From Euprymna scolopes (taxonomy: Eukaryota > Mollusca > Cephalopoda > Sepiida > Sepiolidae): a stretch of 22,440 nt of DNA. The stretch spans positions 71,984,282 through 72,006,721 of the forward strand of contig CM044507.1 of assembly GCA_024364805.1 (NCBI GenBank). The letters are read 5' to 3'. Each line of letters starts with the position of its first letter. Within the stretch, counting starts at the first letter, position 1. Below are positions 8,905 through 16,849 of the stretch, in pieces. A program made the position numbers and the translations under genes. Under the pieces are notes generated by a model. The model was given only the letters and a program-made list of their open reading frames with translations. It had not been told where the DNA came from and did not search any database.

Positions 8905-9000
8905 TAGTAGTGGTAATAGGAGTTAAATCGGTGAGAGTAGCAGCAGAGACACAAATAGTAGTGGTGATAGGAGTTAAATTGGTGGGAGTAGTATCATCAG
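8905..9000 (+). repeat. 51-bp tandem duplication
   Basis: TAGTAGTGGTAATAGGAGTT at 8905 recurs as TAGTAGTGGTGATAGGAGTT at 8956, and the similarity continues through AAATYGGTGRGAGTAG. The period of 51 is a multiple of three, so the covering open frame holds a 17-residue repeat (VVVIGVKxV). I consider this a by-product of the duplication. Confidence 0.75.
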
Positions 9001-9850
9001 TCAACGATTTATATTGGTTGAAAAATACAAGTTTTTTTTTTATTAAAAAAAAATTACTTCCATTTCTCCGTCTGATTAACAACATAAAAAAAAGGACTTT
9101 CTCTAATTTGCAACGAATAAAAAAAGAAAGTAAGTAAAAAGGTTTCGATTAATATTGGTTGAAAAATACAAGATTTTTTTGCTTACTTTAAAAAAAAAAA
9201 TTACTTCCATTTTCTCCGTCTGATTAAAAAAAACAAAAAAAGGGACTTTCTCTGATTTTACCAGGATGGTCAGTTTAGACCATAGGTCATTAAATAAAAT
9301 TATACTTTTACCTATGTATCTCATACTTTTTTTCATTAATATTCGTTGAAAAAAAAATACAATGTTTTTTTTTACTTTTAAAACTAATTACTTTCATTTT
9401 CTCTGTCTGATTAAAAAAAAAAAGATGTGGACTTTCTCTGATTTGACCAGGGTGGTCAGTTTAGACCACCGATCATTAAATTAAATAAAATAATACTTTT
9501 ACCCATGTATCTCATATTTTTTTCGTTAATATTTGTTGCAAAAAATACAAGATTTTTTTTTTCTTTTTAAAACTAATTACTTCCATTTTCCCCGTCTGAT
9601 TAAAAAAAAAGGACTTTCTCTAATTCGCCTAGGATGATCAGTTTAGACCACCGGCCATTAAATAAAATAATACTTTTACCCATGTATCTCATAATTTTTT
9701 TTTCGTTAATATTGGTTGAAAATACAATTTTTTTTTTTTTGTTAAAGTGGTTCAAGGAGACATCTCTTACAGGATAACCGACGAAAAAATAAGTAATTGC
9801 TAACTTTAGTTTCGTAAATATTGGTTGGCAAAAAAAATGCAAAATGCAAA
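9001..9850. repeat. ~185-bp satellite-like tandem array
   Basis: An ATTGGTTGAAAAATACAAG-like opening recurs at 9013, 9153, 9341, 9531 and 9711, with a last partial at about 9820; spacings are 140, 188, 190, 180 and about 109. Each full unit then has a T-run, ATTACTTCCATTTTCTCCG, TCTGATTA, an A-run, GGACTTTCTCT, a GACCA..GGTCAGTTTAGACCAC segment, CATTAAATAAAATAATACTT and ATGTATCTCATA. Units are about 80-90% alike in the non-homopolymer parts. The first unit lacks the middle portion. Open frames over the array are artefacts. Confidence 0.85.
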
Positions 9851-10836
9851 AATTGCATAAAAAGTCATATTTTTAGTTCGTTCTCAATCCCTTTATCTAT
9901 ATATCTGTGTCTATATGTGTCTGACAGAACTTTCTGTGTATCTATATAGTAGGCCTATATTTCTATAGATATGTGTCTATGTCGATACACCTTTATGTGG
10001 TCTATATAACGTGGTGTATAAAGAAATCCTATAACTAATACTTTCGTGTTGAACACGTCTTTGCTGTTGTTGTTTCCACTGTTGTTTGTTTCATGTAAAT
10101 AAAAATTGTGTAAACACATTGTACTTACTCGCTTTTCTTTCACAATATGCAGCCATCTGGCTGCAACGGAGGCTACTTTTATAAAAAAAAAAAAAAAGAA
10201 GCTGTTCTGCACCATGAAAATGAAGTAGGCCTTTGAATTTCACTATCAGTGCGGCAAATAACTTTATAAATACAGAGATTTTGGCTTTTTTTAATAGACA
10301 CTCTATAATTGGATTACCAAACAAGATTTAAAGAAACATTATTGAAGAATTTCATTGAGAAGTTTCTTTATTTTATTAATTTTTTTTTCACATGATCTTT
10401 TAGTGTTCAGAATTCTGACAGAAAATGCAATTTGCAATTTTAGAAGAATTATTTCATGGTTGATTATTTTGAGTTTAAAATGTGTAAGTATATTTTAGAA
10501 GCTAAATTCAATCTCCTCTTAAATGTATAAATCTATCACGGTGATTTATAATCGATATATATATCCACAGTTTGTGAAGGTACGGAAGATAATTCCATTT
10601 CAAGATATAAATTTAATATATTTTGGTAAAATGCGTTTTGATTCAATAAAGAAGGATTAAATTTTGATACAAGGTGACATATATGCCACTCATGGAATGC
10701 ACACTCTTTTCAATGCACAATCTTTTCTGAAATCCAATCATATTTAGTAAAAATATCCTTTGATATATGGCCGACTTGTCCACCAAGTTTAAATCATGAA
10801 TATCCAACAGTCTTTCTTTTATCGCCATTTAATATG
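9851..10836. other. AT-rich spacer, no gene seen
   Basis: About 1 kb with no recognised coding or RNA feature. A cryptically simple CTATATGTGT-type stretch occupies about 9893-10010, and an A15 run lies at about 10183-10197. Short minus-strand open frames have no motif. Confidence 0.6.
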
Positions 10837-10838
10837 TA

Positions 10839-11414
10839 GTGGAACCTGGGGCAAAACGAGATACTTAAGGGAAAAAGAACTGTCGAGTCAAAGATAGCAT
10901 TGACATATAAATCATATTGTGTACTGAACATTCAAAGTATTGGAAAACAATTCCACAAGAAAAAAAAAGATGAGAAATTATTTTCAAAAGAAATACAGAT
11001 GATTTATTCAGCTAACTGTATTGTCCCGTTTTTCCCCATGCTTGGGGCAAAACGAGACGGATCTTGGTCTGAATAAGTCAGTCTTCACAGAGCTCACAAA
11101 TGAAGATTGGAGTCTTGTTACATTCGTCTTGACCTGTACAGCCGTAGTGTGCCCATTTCCTACAGTCCCATTGACAGGCTACCCAGCTTTCTGCACTCTC
11201 AGAGTACAGTTCGTCACAGATCAAAATAGATAAATTTTGAATACTTACCCCTTTTTAATGTACGGGGTTGAATAAAACAATGGTAGACGTTGGCGGCAAG
11301 GCGTTACCACGTGATCTCTTGATCAGACTCCTCATGAAAGAACTCTCTCTCTCTGTTTCAGTTATCTGTGGTGTCTCGTTTTACCCCGCTGTCTCATTTT
11401 GCCCCAGGTTCCCC
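10839..11414 (-). mobile_element. Miniaturised pogo-like DNA transposon with TA target duplication
   Basis: The ends are inverted repeats of 23 bases matching at 21 positions: GTGGAACCTGGGGCAAAACGAGA at 10839-10861 (read by position) and its near complement at 11392-11414. TA flanks both sides (10837-10838 and 11415-11416), as expected for the Tc1/mariner/pogo superfamily. The core word GGGGCAAAACGAGA or a variant occurs five times: 10848, 11044, 11022-11037 (inverted), 11374 and 11392 (inverted). The 576-bp element keeps the last part of a transposase gene on its minus strand and has lost the catalytic part, so it is non-autonomous. Confidence 0.82.
11078..11233 (-). pseudogene. C-terminal PHD-like zinc-finger end of a pogo/DDE_1 transposase
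   Basis: On the minus strand the frame ending at the TGA at 11078-11080 reads CDELYSESAESWVAC, then QWDCRKWAHYGCTG and FICELCED. The spacing of C, C, C, H, C, C and C and the WVxCxxCxxWxHxxC wording match the PHD-like finger at the C-terminus of many invertebrate pogo/jerky-type (DDE_1) transposases, which read roughly C..C..eW.qCd.C..W.H..C....C..C. The catalytic domain is missing. There is no stop inside the roughly 50 codons, and the natural terminator seems preserved. Alternative: a host PHD exon carried inside a transposon; I consider this less likely because the stop sits at the transposon's 3' side. Confidence 0.72.
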
Positions 11415-11416
11415 TA

Positions 11417-11775
11417 GTCTTTCTTTAATCACAACCTTGATACGAGTTCAGAACTGGCAGCATGCCTTTTCCACAAATACCTGTGGTAGCTTGGTGAATA
11501 CTTGGTAGATGGTGGCGATCAGGCTTGCTTTGGTGCTGTGGGAGGTCATGTTGGTGATCGTCTTGACATATGACCAAACGAAGTAGTCCAGCTGGTTCAG
11601 GTCAAAGGAGGAGAGGGGCCAGTGAGAGAACGGTACAAAGGCATAGCACTGTGTCTGAAGCCAATCCTGGTTCTCTTTAGACTTGTGAACCAGTGGCGAG
11701 TCCTGCTGTCAAAACTAGGGTCTGCCAGCGGGCACTTGATTGCACCAGGAACTCATCAGCACCATGATTCCGTCT
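11417..11775 (-). pseudogene. DD37D mariner-like transposase remnant, copy B
   Basis: The minus strand encodes QQDSPLVHKSKENQDWLQ-type sequence, FVPFSHWPLSSFDLNQLDYF, then VKTITNMTSHSTKASLI and FVEKACCQF. From the D of QQDS to the D of LDYF are 37 intervening residues, hence DD37D. It aligns with copy A over about 330 bases; for instance 11509-11559 and 5128-5178 differ at only two positions. It lacks the N-terminal DNA-binding half and the catalytic N-terminal D, and a TGA interrupts the C-terminal part after CCQF. It starts directly at the TA of the pogo-like element. Confidence 0.78.
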
Positions 11776-11855
11776 GAGAATTTGATAAAGGCCCCTTTTT
11801 ACAAACTAACTTTTGCATGATAAGATGGGAGTACATATACATAGAGAAATAAAAA
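11776..11855. other. Junction sequence with a GGCCCC/GGGGC inverted motif
   Basis: AAAGGCCCCTTTTT near 11787 is complementary in part to AAAAAGGGGCAAA near 11852, immediately before a large palindrome. No gene seen. Confidence 0.4.
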
Positions 11856-11961
11856 GGGGCAAACCGCATTATATGTTCATCAACGTTTCGTCTTTATTTC
11901 GATACTTCCTCTGGATGAAATAAAGACAAAACCTTGATGAACACATAACTCGGTTTGTTCC
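11856..11961. repeat. Large imperfect palindrome A (45-nt arms)
   Basis: The arm 11856-11900 pairs with 11917-11961 at about 38 of 45 positions around a 16-base loop. The arm includes TTCATCAACGTTTCGTCTTT and its complement. The transcript or single strand would form a long hairpin. No coding capacity. It resembles snap-back (foldback) or palindromic SINE-like repeats that are common in invertebrates. Confidence 0.85.
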
Positions 11962-12244
11962 TTCTAATTTCACTATTTTGACAGAATACTATTTCCATTA
12001 TTCTCATCATATATACATATATATGTGTGTGTGTGTGTGTGCGTACAAGTATATATATATATATATATATGTACTTCCATGTTGTAACCCTCTACACTGT
12101 TGATTGTGTTGTGTAAGTATGAAACACTAGTTTCTTTAGGTGTAAAGAATAGTTATATATATGTGTGTGTATCTATGTATGCACACACACATATATAGAT
12201 AATTTTATTTATATAATGTTCAGAATGTGAGAGATGTAATAATT
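11962..12244. repeat. Microsatellite-rich spacer
   Basis: (TG)n and (TA)n tracts occur at about 12010-12070 and again at 12150-12200 as short ATATGTGTGTG and CACACACATATAT pieces. No gene seen. Confidence 0.7.
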
Positions 12245-12352
12245 ATTTCCACAGTCAAACAACGTCACAGCTCACAAGCTTGTTTCGAGCCGGGGACTTC
12301 CGGCTTGTTGGCTGTCATGGGTCTTGTAAGCTGCGACGTTGTTTGACTGTGG

Positions 12353-12356
<4 letters not shown>
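12245..12356. repeat. Large palindrome B (34-nt arms) abutting (TA)n
   Basis: The arm 12245-12278 pairs with 12323-12356 at 32 of 34 positions. The 44-base centre contains a second small stem, GCCGG...CCGGC, at about 12289-12304. The right arm runs straight into the (TA)n tract. It is non-coding. Confidence 0.88.

Positions 12357-12400
<44 letters not shown>
12353..12400. repeat. (TA)n tract
   Basis: About 22 TA units between palindrome B and the 3' end of a minus-strand Helitron. (TA)n gives an open AT target for Helitrons, which insert between A and T. Confidence 0.95.
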
Positions 12401-12401
<1 letters not shown>

Positions 12402-12402
<1 letters not shown>

Positions 12403-13319
12403 TAGCAGTTCAGCCCGGCTTTGCTCGAGCCCTACATACTGTTCATAACTTGCCCTACATATAAATACACTTTATGTAAGATTTCAAATATTTAGACCAA
12501 AATTTGTCCGAGTAATTTGATAGAGACCGCAGAGGTCAATTTTTTAAAACTTTGACCCGAATTTTGACCCCTTAACATTTATTATTTTTGTCTCAAATTA
12601 AAATACAAAGTTTTACCCATGTCCAAGTTACCTACATCTAAAATTTAAAGTCTTTAGACCCAAAATTGGCGGAGGAATTTGGTAGAATCTGCAAAGGTAA
12701 ACTCTTTCAACTTTGACCTTTTGGCAGCCAACTTTTTGCCCCAAAACTGATTAAAAGTCTTACCGCATGTCTGAATACCCGTTATGTATAAATTTCAAAT
12801 GTTTAGACCCAAAATTGGCTGAGTAGTTTGCTAGACACCACAAAGATCAAATCTTTTGAACTTTGACCCCTTGGCAGCTCAAATTTTTTACCCAAACCGA
12901 TTAAGAAGCTTGCCCTATCTCTGAGTACCCTTTATGTAAAATTTCAAAATTTTTAGACCAGAAATTAGCTGAGTAATTTGGTAGAGACCGCAGTGGTCAT
13001 TTTTTTTTAAATTTTGAAATATAACATTTATTTTTTGGAGCTCAAATCAAATTAAAAAGTTTGATCCATATCCAAGTAACCTACATTCAAAATTTCATTT
13101 ATACCCAAAATTGGCAGATGGGTTTGGTCAAATTTTCAAAGGTCAAATCGTTGAACTTTGACCCCTTAACAGCCAAATTTCTGGGCGAAAACTGATTAAA
13201 AAGATTGTCGCAAATCTCAATACTCCTTATGTCAAATCTAGAGTCTGTAGTCCGAAAATTGACAGAGTTATTTGGTAGGGAAATTTACACAGACACACAC
13301 ACACATTTTCACTTTTATA
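12402..13319 (-). mobile_element. Non-autonomous Helitron-like element containing a tandem array
   Basis: On the minus strand the 3' end reads GGGCTCGAGCAAAGCCGGGC, then CTGAACTG and CTAG|T, which is a GC-rich subterminal hairpin before the CTAG terminus; it sits in (TA)n. The 5' end, near 13319, reads TATAAAAGTGAAAATGTG followed by (TG)n, the same opening as the Helitrons at 16326 and 20517-21044. No Rep/helicase gene is present. Almost the whole interior is a tandem array of ~150-bp units (listed separately). The expected TC at the very 5' end is not clear, so that boundary is approximate. Confidence 0.68.
12451..13318. repeat. Tandem array of ~150-bp monomers in a three-unit higher-order arrangement
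   Basis: Six units begin near 12451, 12614, 12761, 12911, 13062 and 13206. Each has a ...ATTTCAAAT.TTTAGACC segment, an AAATTGGC(T)GAGTAATTTGGTAGA segment, an ACC.CA.AGGTCAA segment and a TTTGAACTTTGACCCC segment. Unit 1 resembles unit 4 (both have AACATTTATT and TGCCCTA), unit 2 resembles unit 5 (CCA.GTCCAAGT.ACCTACAT), and unit 3 resembles unit 6 (..CGCA..TCT.AATAC.C.TTATGT). So the array is a duplicated trimer of about 450 bp, and the last unit is cut by the Helitron 5' end. Confidence 0.82.
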
Positions 13320-13352
13320 ACAACTCACCTATTGTATGCTTTACAATACATC

Positions 13353-13656
13353 TTATTTTATTTCGGCTTTATGTTTCTCTTTGCAACACTTAACAAAGCT
13401 ATAATAGTGACGCCATCCGATTTTGAACTCACAGAGGTCACTAGTATTTAAAATACCCCCAGCATTCAAAAAATTCATGACAGAAAGCTGAATTAAACCA
13501 AGCAAATATTCAGATGAAAGGTGATAGAGGAACTTGCGAAAACCAAATAAGCATGTAGACATAAAAATTTGACCTGCAAACTCGTGGAAAGTAAGAATAT
13601 TTTCATATGTTTTCTCTTCTTTCTTTGATTGGCACCGTCGCAACATTTTGCCACAC
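13353..13656 (-). CDS. Candidate terminal exon of an unrecognised host gene
   Basis: On the minus strand a pyrimidine-rich tract ends TTTGTATTTACAG at 13657, a good splice acceptor, and is followed by an open frame of about 100 codons ending at a TAA at 13353-13355. The peptide has CGKMLRRCQSKKEEKTYENI at its start, a hydrophobic middle (STCLFGFRKFLYHL; EYLLGLIQLSVMNFL) and KIGWRHYYSFVKCCKE near the end. Codon use is mixed and GC is higher than the surroundings, as expected for coding sequence. AATAAA overlaps the stop region, which could serve as a poly(A) signal, and a Helitron starts only about 34 bases beyond the stop. I do not recognise the family. It could also be a relic of a transposon ORF. 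The first exon base would be in codon phase 3. Confidence 0.4.
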
Positions 13657-13659
13657 CTG

Positions 13660-14079
13660 TAAATACAAAAAGAGAAATACAAATTAATCATGTTTTTCCT
13701 CACATCATTAAATAAGTATATCTGCGAACATATTTTTGGCTTAAATACATATGGTTTTCTTTTTTCCCAACTTCAGTCAACATTTTGTTTGTGCTATGAA
13801 AAGACATTTGCTTTGAAGGAATATTGAATATATTTTGCGATATATTTTTTCTTCTATGGAAAAAGACATTCACTTGGAATTTAAAACTATAGCCAACATT
13901 CATTTGCAAAGTTATTGAAAGAAACAAATTAATGTTCTGTTTCTCACAGTTGTTCTAAAAATACTAAAACCTGGTTTATCTGAATACGGTTTTACTAATT
14001 TCCGTGAATTTAGTATATTACCCATCATACAAAAATAGACGCCTTACAAAGTACATTGAAATAATTATTAAAACTGCAA
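13660..14079. other. AT-rich spacer, possible intron
   Basis: Upstream (in minus-strand sense) of the candidate exon. A 75-codon minus-strand open frame here has no motif and AT-biased codons, so I leave it out. No upstream exon is recognised. Confidence 0.45.
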
Positions 14080-14700
14080 ACTGAGCAACAACAAAATCAA
14101 CAACAATTATTTGAACACCAGACAGACACCAAGGACAACAAATGAGGTTAGAGGCCCAGCAATATGAAAATCAACAGCACATGAAAAAGCTACTTACTCA
14201 AGTCATAAAAAAATAATATGTCCATCGATAATAATATCGCAAGATTCGATATATTCCTGAAGAAGGTAAATCATTTGAAGCTTAATATCGTCGATATAAG
14301 GATTTTTAGTATCGACTACAAACAGTGGTCGGACCAGAAAAAAGTTGGTTTACTATTACAGAAACAAAGACGGCCGAGCATTACAAGTTTGTGGATTTTA
14401 TTTTACCATGTAAAACGTCAGAATTATCTTTATTCCATAAGTGTTGGCCATGTTGAAATATGCAGAACAATGACGGAGATGATTTTGCAACATACACAGC
14501 CATAGTAAATAAGCATGACGACGAATTCAAACTTGCAGACCTCAGTGCAGATAATTTTAAATGTTTAGTATTTGCGCAAGGATTGGTTTATGGTCAAGAT
14601 GGGGAAATAAGGAGGCGCGTCAAAATAAAATTAGAAAATGAACCAAACTTAACCCTGCAAAAGTTAATGGAAGACTGCCAGAAAAGAGAAACTATTTAAC
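14080..14700 (+). pseudogene. gag-only remnant of a second Ty3/gypsy lineage (Mag-like)
   Basis: This is a fossil fragment. A glutamine-rich opening at about 14085-14200 is followed by an RFD-type segment, and the best preserved part (14460-14699) reads FATYTAIVNKHDDEFKL, FKCLVFAQGL and IKLENEPNLTLQKLMEDCQK. This is the capsid C-terminal wording of Mag-lineage Ty3/gypsy gag proteins. It is broken by several interruptions, and neither pol nor LTRs can be seen around it, so it is a deeply decayed or truncated copy and older than the element at 112-4087. Confidence 0.7.
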
Positions 14701-15480
14701 AAGTTTTCTTTCTACCGTAAATATATTTTAATTCTTTAGTTTAATTGTGGATTATCAAGCAGAAAGTCGACTAATGCATGTGCTAAGTCTGCGATATGTT
14801 TAATTTAGTTGGTTTTTACAGAAATTTAAACTGCATTTTTTTAATTTTTAAAGTATTTTATTTTAGTATCATTTTCAGACTATCTATTATAATAAAGTCG
14901 TATTCCTGTTTATTTGTTTGTTGACAGTTTGGTTAATATTGACAAAAGGTACACCGTTTCACAAATAAATTTTAATACTGAAGACGGACTTTTAGATATA
15001 TTTTTATTCTAGCATGGTTTCTATATATACTACTTATTCAAAAGGAATCAAAATTCAAGAGGTTATCTCATTTGCATATTACCTTAAAGAAAATCTGTTT
15101 TAACAATTATCTCTAAATTTTTTAATGGAAATTAGTTATAGAATTATTTTTTAAGTGTTCTATTTAGAAATATTATGTAAATTTTGTCTGTTTAATTTAT
15201 TATTAATTGAATTTCCATTTAGTTTAATTCATTTGTAATTTTTAGTATCAACATCAGCTGCATTTAAAGATGAAAATAAGTTATCATTTAACCTAGGAGT
15301 TATTTCCGTTTAGGCTATGAGATTTTATTTCCCTGTTTCAGTTTCATAGCTGAAGATGGTTATGTTTTATACTTCATAAAATCTAAAAGAGGGAAACTTT
15401 CAGTAAAATCACAGAAACTTAAGATATTTGGTGTATCTTAAATAGTATGTGACTAAACCCTCTCCTCAGGAATATATATT
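14701..15480. other. Very AT-rich spacer
   Basis: About 780 bases with no gene recognised and stops in all frames. A loose inverted similarity occurs between 15313-15340 and 15376-15410. Confidence 0.55.
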
Positions 15481-15482
15481 TT

Positions 15483-15499
15483 ACCTGGCAATGCCAGGT
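15483..15499 (+). repeat. Perfect GC-rich hairpin resembling a Helitron 3' stem
   Basis: ACCTGGCAATGCCAGGT has 7-bp perfect arms and a 3-base loop in an otherwise AT-rich region. The GGCAATGCC core is the same as in the Helitron 3' hairpins at 8155 and 16720. The expected CTAG is not intact downstream (TTAG at about 15508), so this may be a decayed Helitron end. Confidence 0.5.
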
Positions 15500-15571
15500 T
15501 TTTTATATTAGATTGAAGTTTACTTTTGCTTGTGTCGAGTAAACATTTAATTCTAATTGTCTTGATTGTTG

Positions 15572-15572
<1 letters not shown>

Positions 15573-15623
<51 letters not shown>
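15573..15623. repeat. (TA)n tract
   Basis: About 25 TA units, directly left of palindrome C. Confidence 0.95.
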
Positions 15624-15624
<1 letters not shown>

Positions 15625-15626
<2 letters not shown>

Positions 15627-15772
15627 AGTTCTCAAAATATATATGGAAATTAAGCCACACAGAATATTTCGTGTTTCATTCTCGTGAGAATTCATCAGGC
15701 TTATGCTTCTCACGAGAATGAAACACGGAATATTCTGTGTAGCTAAATTGTCATATACATTTTTATAACTTA
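15625..15772. repeat. Large palindrome C (66-nt arms)
   Basis: The arm 15625-15690 pairs with 15707-15772 around a 16-base loop. The inner 36 bases (CACAGAATATTTCGTG and beyond) match at 34 or more positions and the outer 30 less well. It adjoins (TA)n on the left. Like palindromes A and B, it has no coding capacity. Confidence 0.9.
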
Positions 15773-15876
15773 CTACCTAGCTCTACCGATTGATTGAGCA
15801 CTGTTGAACTAATTACTGAAAATTTACACATAAAATTATACTTTCGTATATTAATTTATGTGATTAAATGAAATAG

Positions 15877-15879
<3 letters not shown>

Positions 15880-15912
<33 letters not shown>
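15880..15912. repeat. (TA)n tract
   Basis: About 15 TA units immediately before the 5S-derived sequence. Confidence 0.92.
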
Positions 15913-15916
<4 letters not shown>

Positions 15917-16023
15917 GCCCAATCACGTTAACACACCGGTTCTCACCAGATCACCAAAGTTAAGTAATGTTGAGCCTGGCCAGTACCAGATGGGTGACCA
16001 TTTGGGAAGGTTAGGTGCTGTAT
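15913..16023 (+). repeat. 5S rRNA-derived sequence, copy 2 (full length)
   Basis: It reads CACACCGGTTCTCACCAGATC, AAGTTAAGTAATGTTGAGCC, TGGCCAGTACC, GATGGGTGACCATTTGGGAA and AGGTGCTGTA. This follows animal 5S rRNA over nearly its whole ~120 nt, with box A (AGTTAAGTAATG), the intermediate element (GATGGGTGAC) and a box C recognisable. Many substitutions and the unpaired 3' end show that it is not a working 5S gene. It may be the promoter head of a 5S-derived SINE; the following ~190 bases to about 16215 could be the SINE body, including the perfect hairpin at 16118-16160. Confidence 0.8.
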
Positions 16024-16117
16024 GTACCGCGCCGTGTCGTAGAAATTTCCAGGTTGGTATCTGGAACGCATTAATTCATTGGGAGAGATGTTTCCTCAGT
16101 CTATGTTATGGCATGCA

Positions 16118-16160
16118 TACATCAGAGTTACCTTCTCTAGGAGAAGGTAACTCTGATGTA
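16118..16160. repeat. Perfect hairpin, 20-bp arms and 3-base loop
   Basis: Positions 16118-16137 are the exact reverse complement of 16141-16160, with TAG between. The arms contain CAGAGTTACCTTCTC and GAGAAGGTAACTCTG. No U-run follows, so it is not a terminator. It lies about 95 bases downstream of the 5S-derived head. Confidence 0.95.
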
Positions 16161-16325
16161 AAAACCTGCGGTCTACTCTGTCCTGTAGCAGTCATCTGCA
16201 CCGACAAAGGTTAACAGTAATACCGAAAAGTGTGATTGGTTCTATATTAAGCCTTCACTACTGTAAACAAATAATCTGTGTGGATTTCAAAGCAACTTAA
16301 TTGTTGAAATTGATGAGAGAGTTTA

Positions 16326-16834
16326 TCTCTAGATATAAAGGGCAAAATGCGTGTGTGTGTTTATGTCTCACAAAAACTTTTGACACAGGTGATGGATTCT
16401 GACCATTTTGGTATCGTTTTAAATCTTGAACCTCCGGACGACAAATATAAAAAAAATTTGCAAAAAACATTTATTCTTTCACTCTCAACTCGGGATCATT
16501 TTTTGCGTCAACATTTTTGTAAAGTCGTTGTCTCCTTTCGATTGCGTACATTTAATTTCAGCACTCTCCACTTTCACTTGTGCATTGGAGACCTCGAATA
16601 AGATGTTAGGTTTTTTTTTTTTCACTTTCTTTTCCTCTTTTGCATTACGGGTTCGAGCCTGTCTGCCTATTGCCACTTTTTCTTTGCTTTTTTTTTTTTT
16701 GTAACCCTCAACCTCCACAAACCCGGGCAATGCCGGAGACACACAAATTTTTTTTTTAACACCCATCTCCACCGGGATGCCTACCTTACTACACCATCTT
16801 TCCATACCTGGGCAGCGCCAGGTACTCCCGCTAG
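16326..16834 (+). mobile_element. Non-autonomous Helitron, family H1
   Basis: The 3' end has the hairpin ACCTGGGCAGCGCCAGGT (16806-16823) followed by ACTCCCG and CTAG, with T next, as Helitrons require. The 5' end is near the TC at 16326-16327 (preceded by A), followed by ATATAAAGGGC and (TG)n. The interior aligns, in inverse orientation, with 20517-21044: shared blocks are GTATCGTTTTAAA, GACGACAAATAT, CTCAACT, GTCGTTGTCTCCTTTCGATTG, TTTAATTTCA, a T-run, GCATTACG and AGCCTGTCTGCCTA. A second GC stem (CCCGGGCAATGCCGG, about 16721-16735) lies 90 bases before the end. There is no transposase gene, and the open frames over it are spurious. Confidence 0.78.
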
Positions 16835-16849
16835 TCATATATAAAGTAA

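Noticed and set aside
8766-9137. 123-codon plus-strand open frame with a valine-rich repeat
   Set aside because: It arises from a 51-bp duplication followed by homopolymer-rich satellite sequence; no known motif and no coding-like composition.
16640-16665. GGGTTCGAGCC resembling a tRNA B box
   Set aside because: It is inside a Helitron, with no A box or cloverleaf around it, and the second copy of the element has lost the match.
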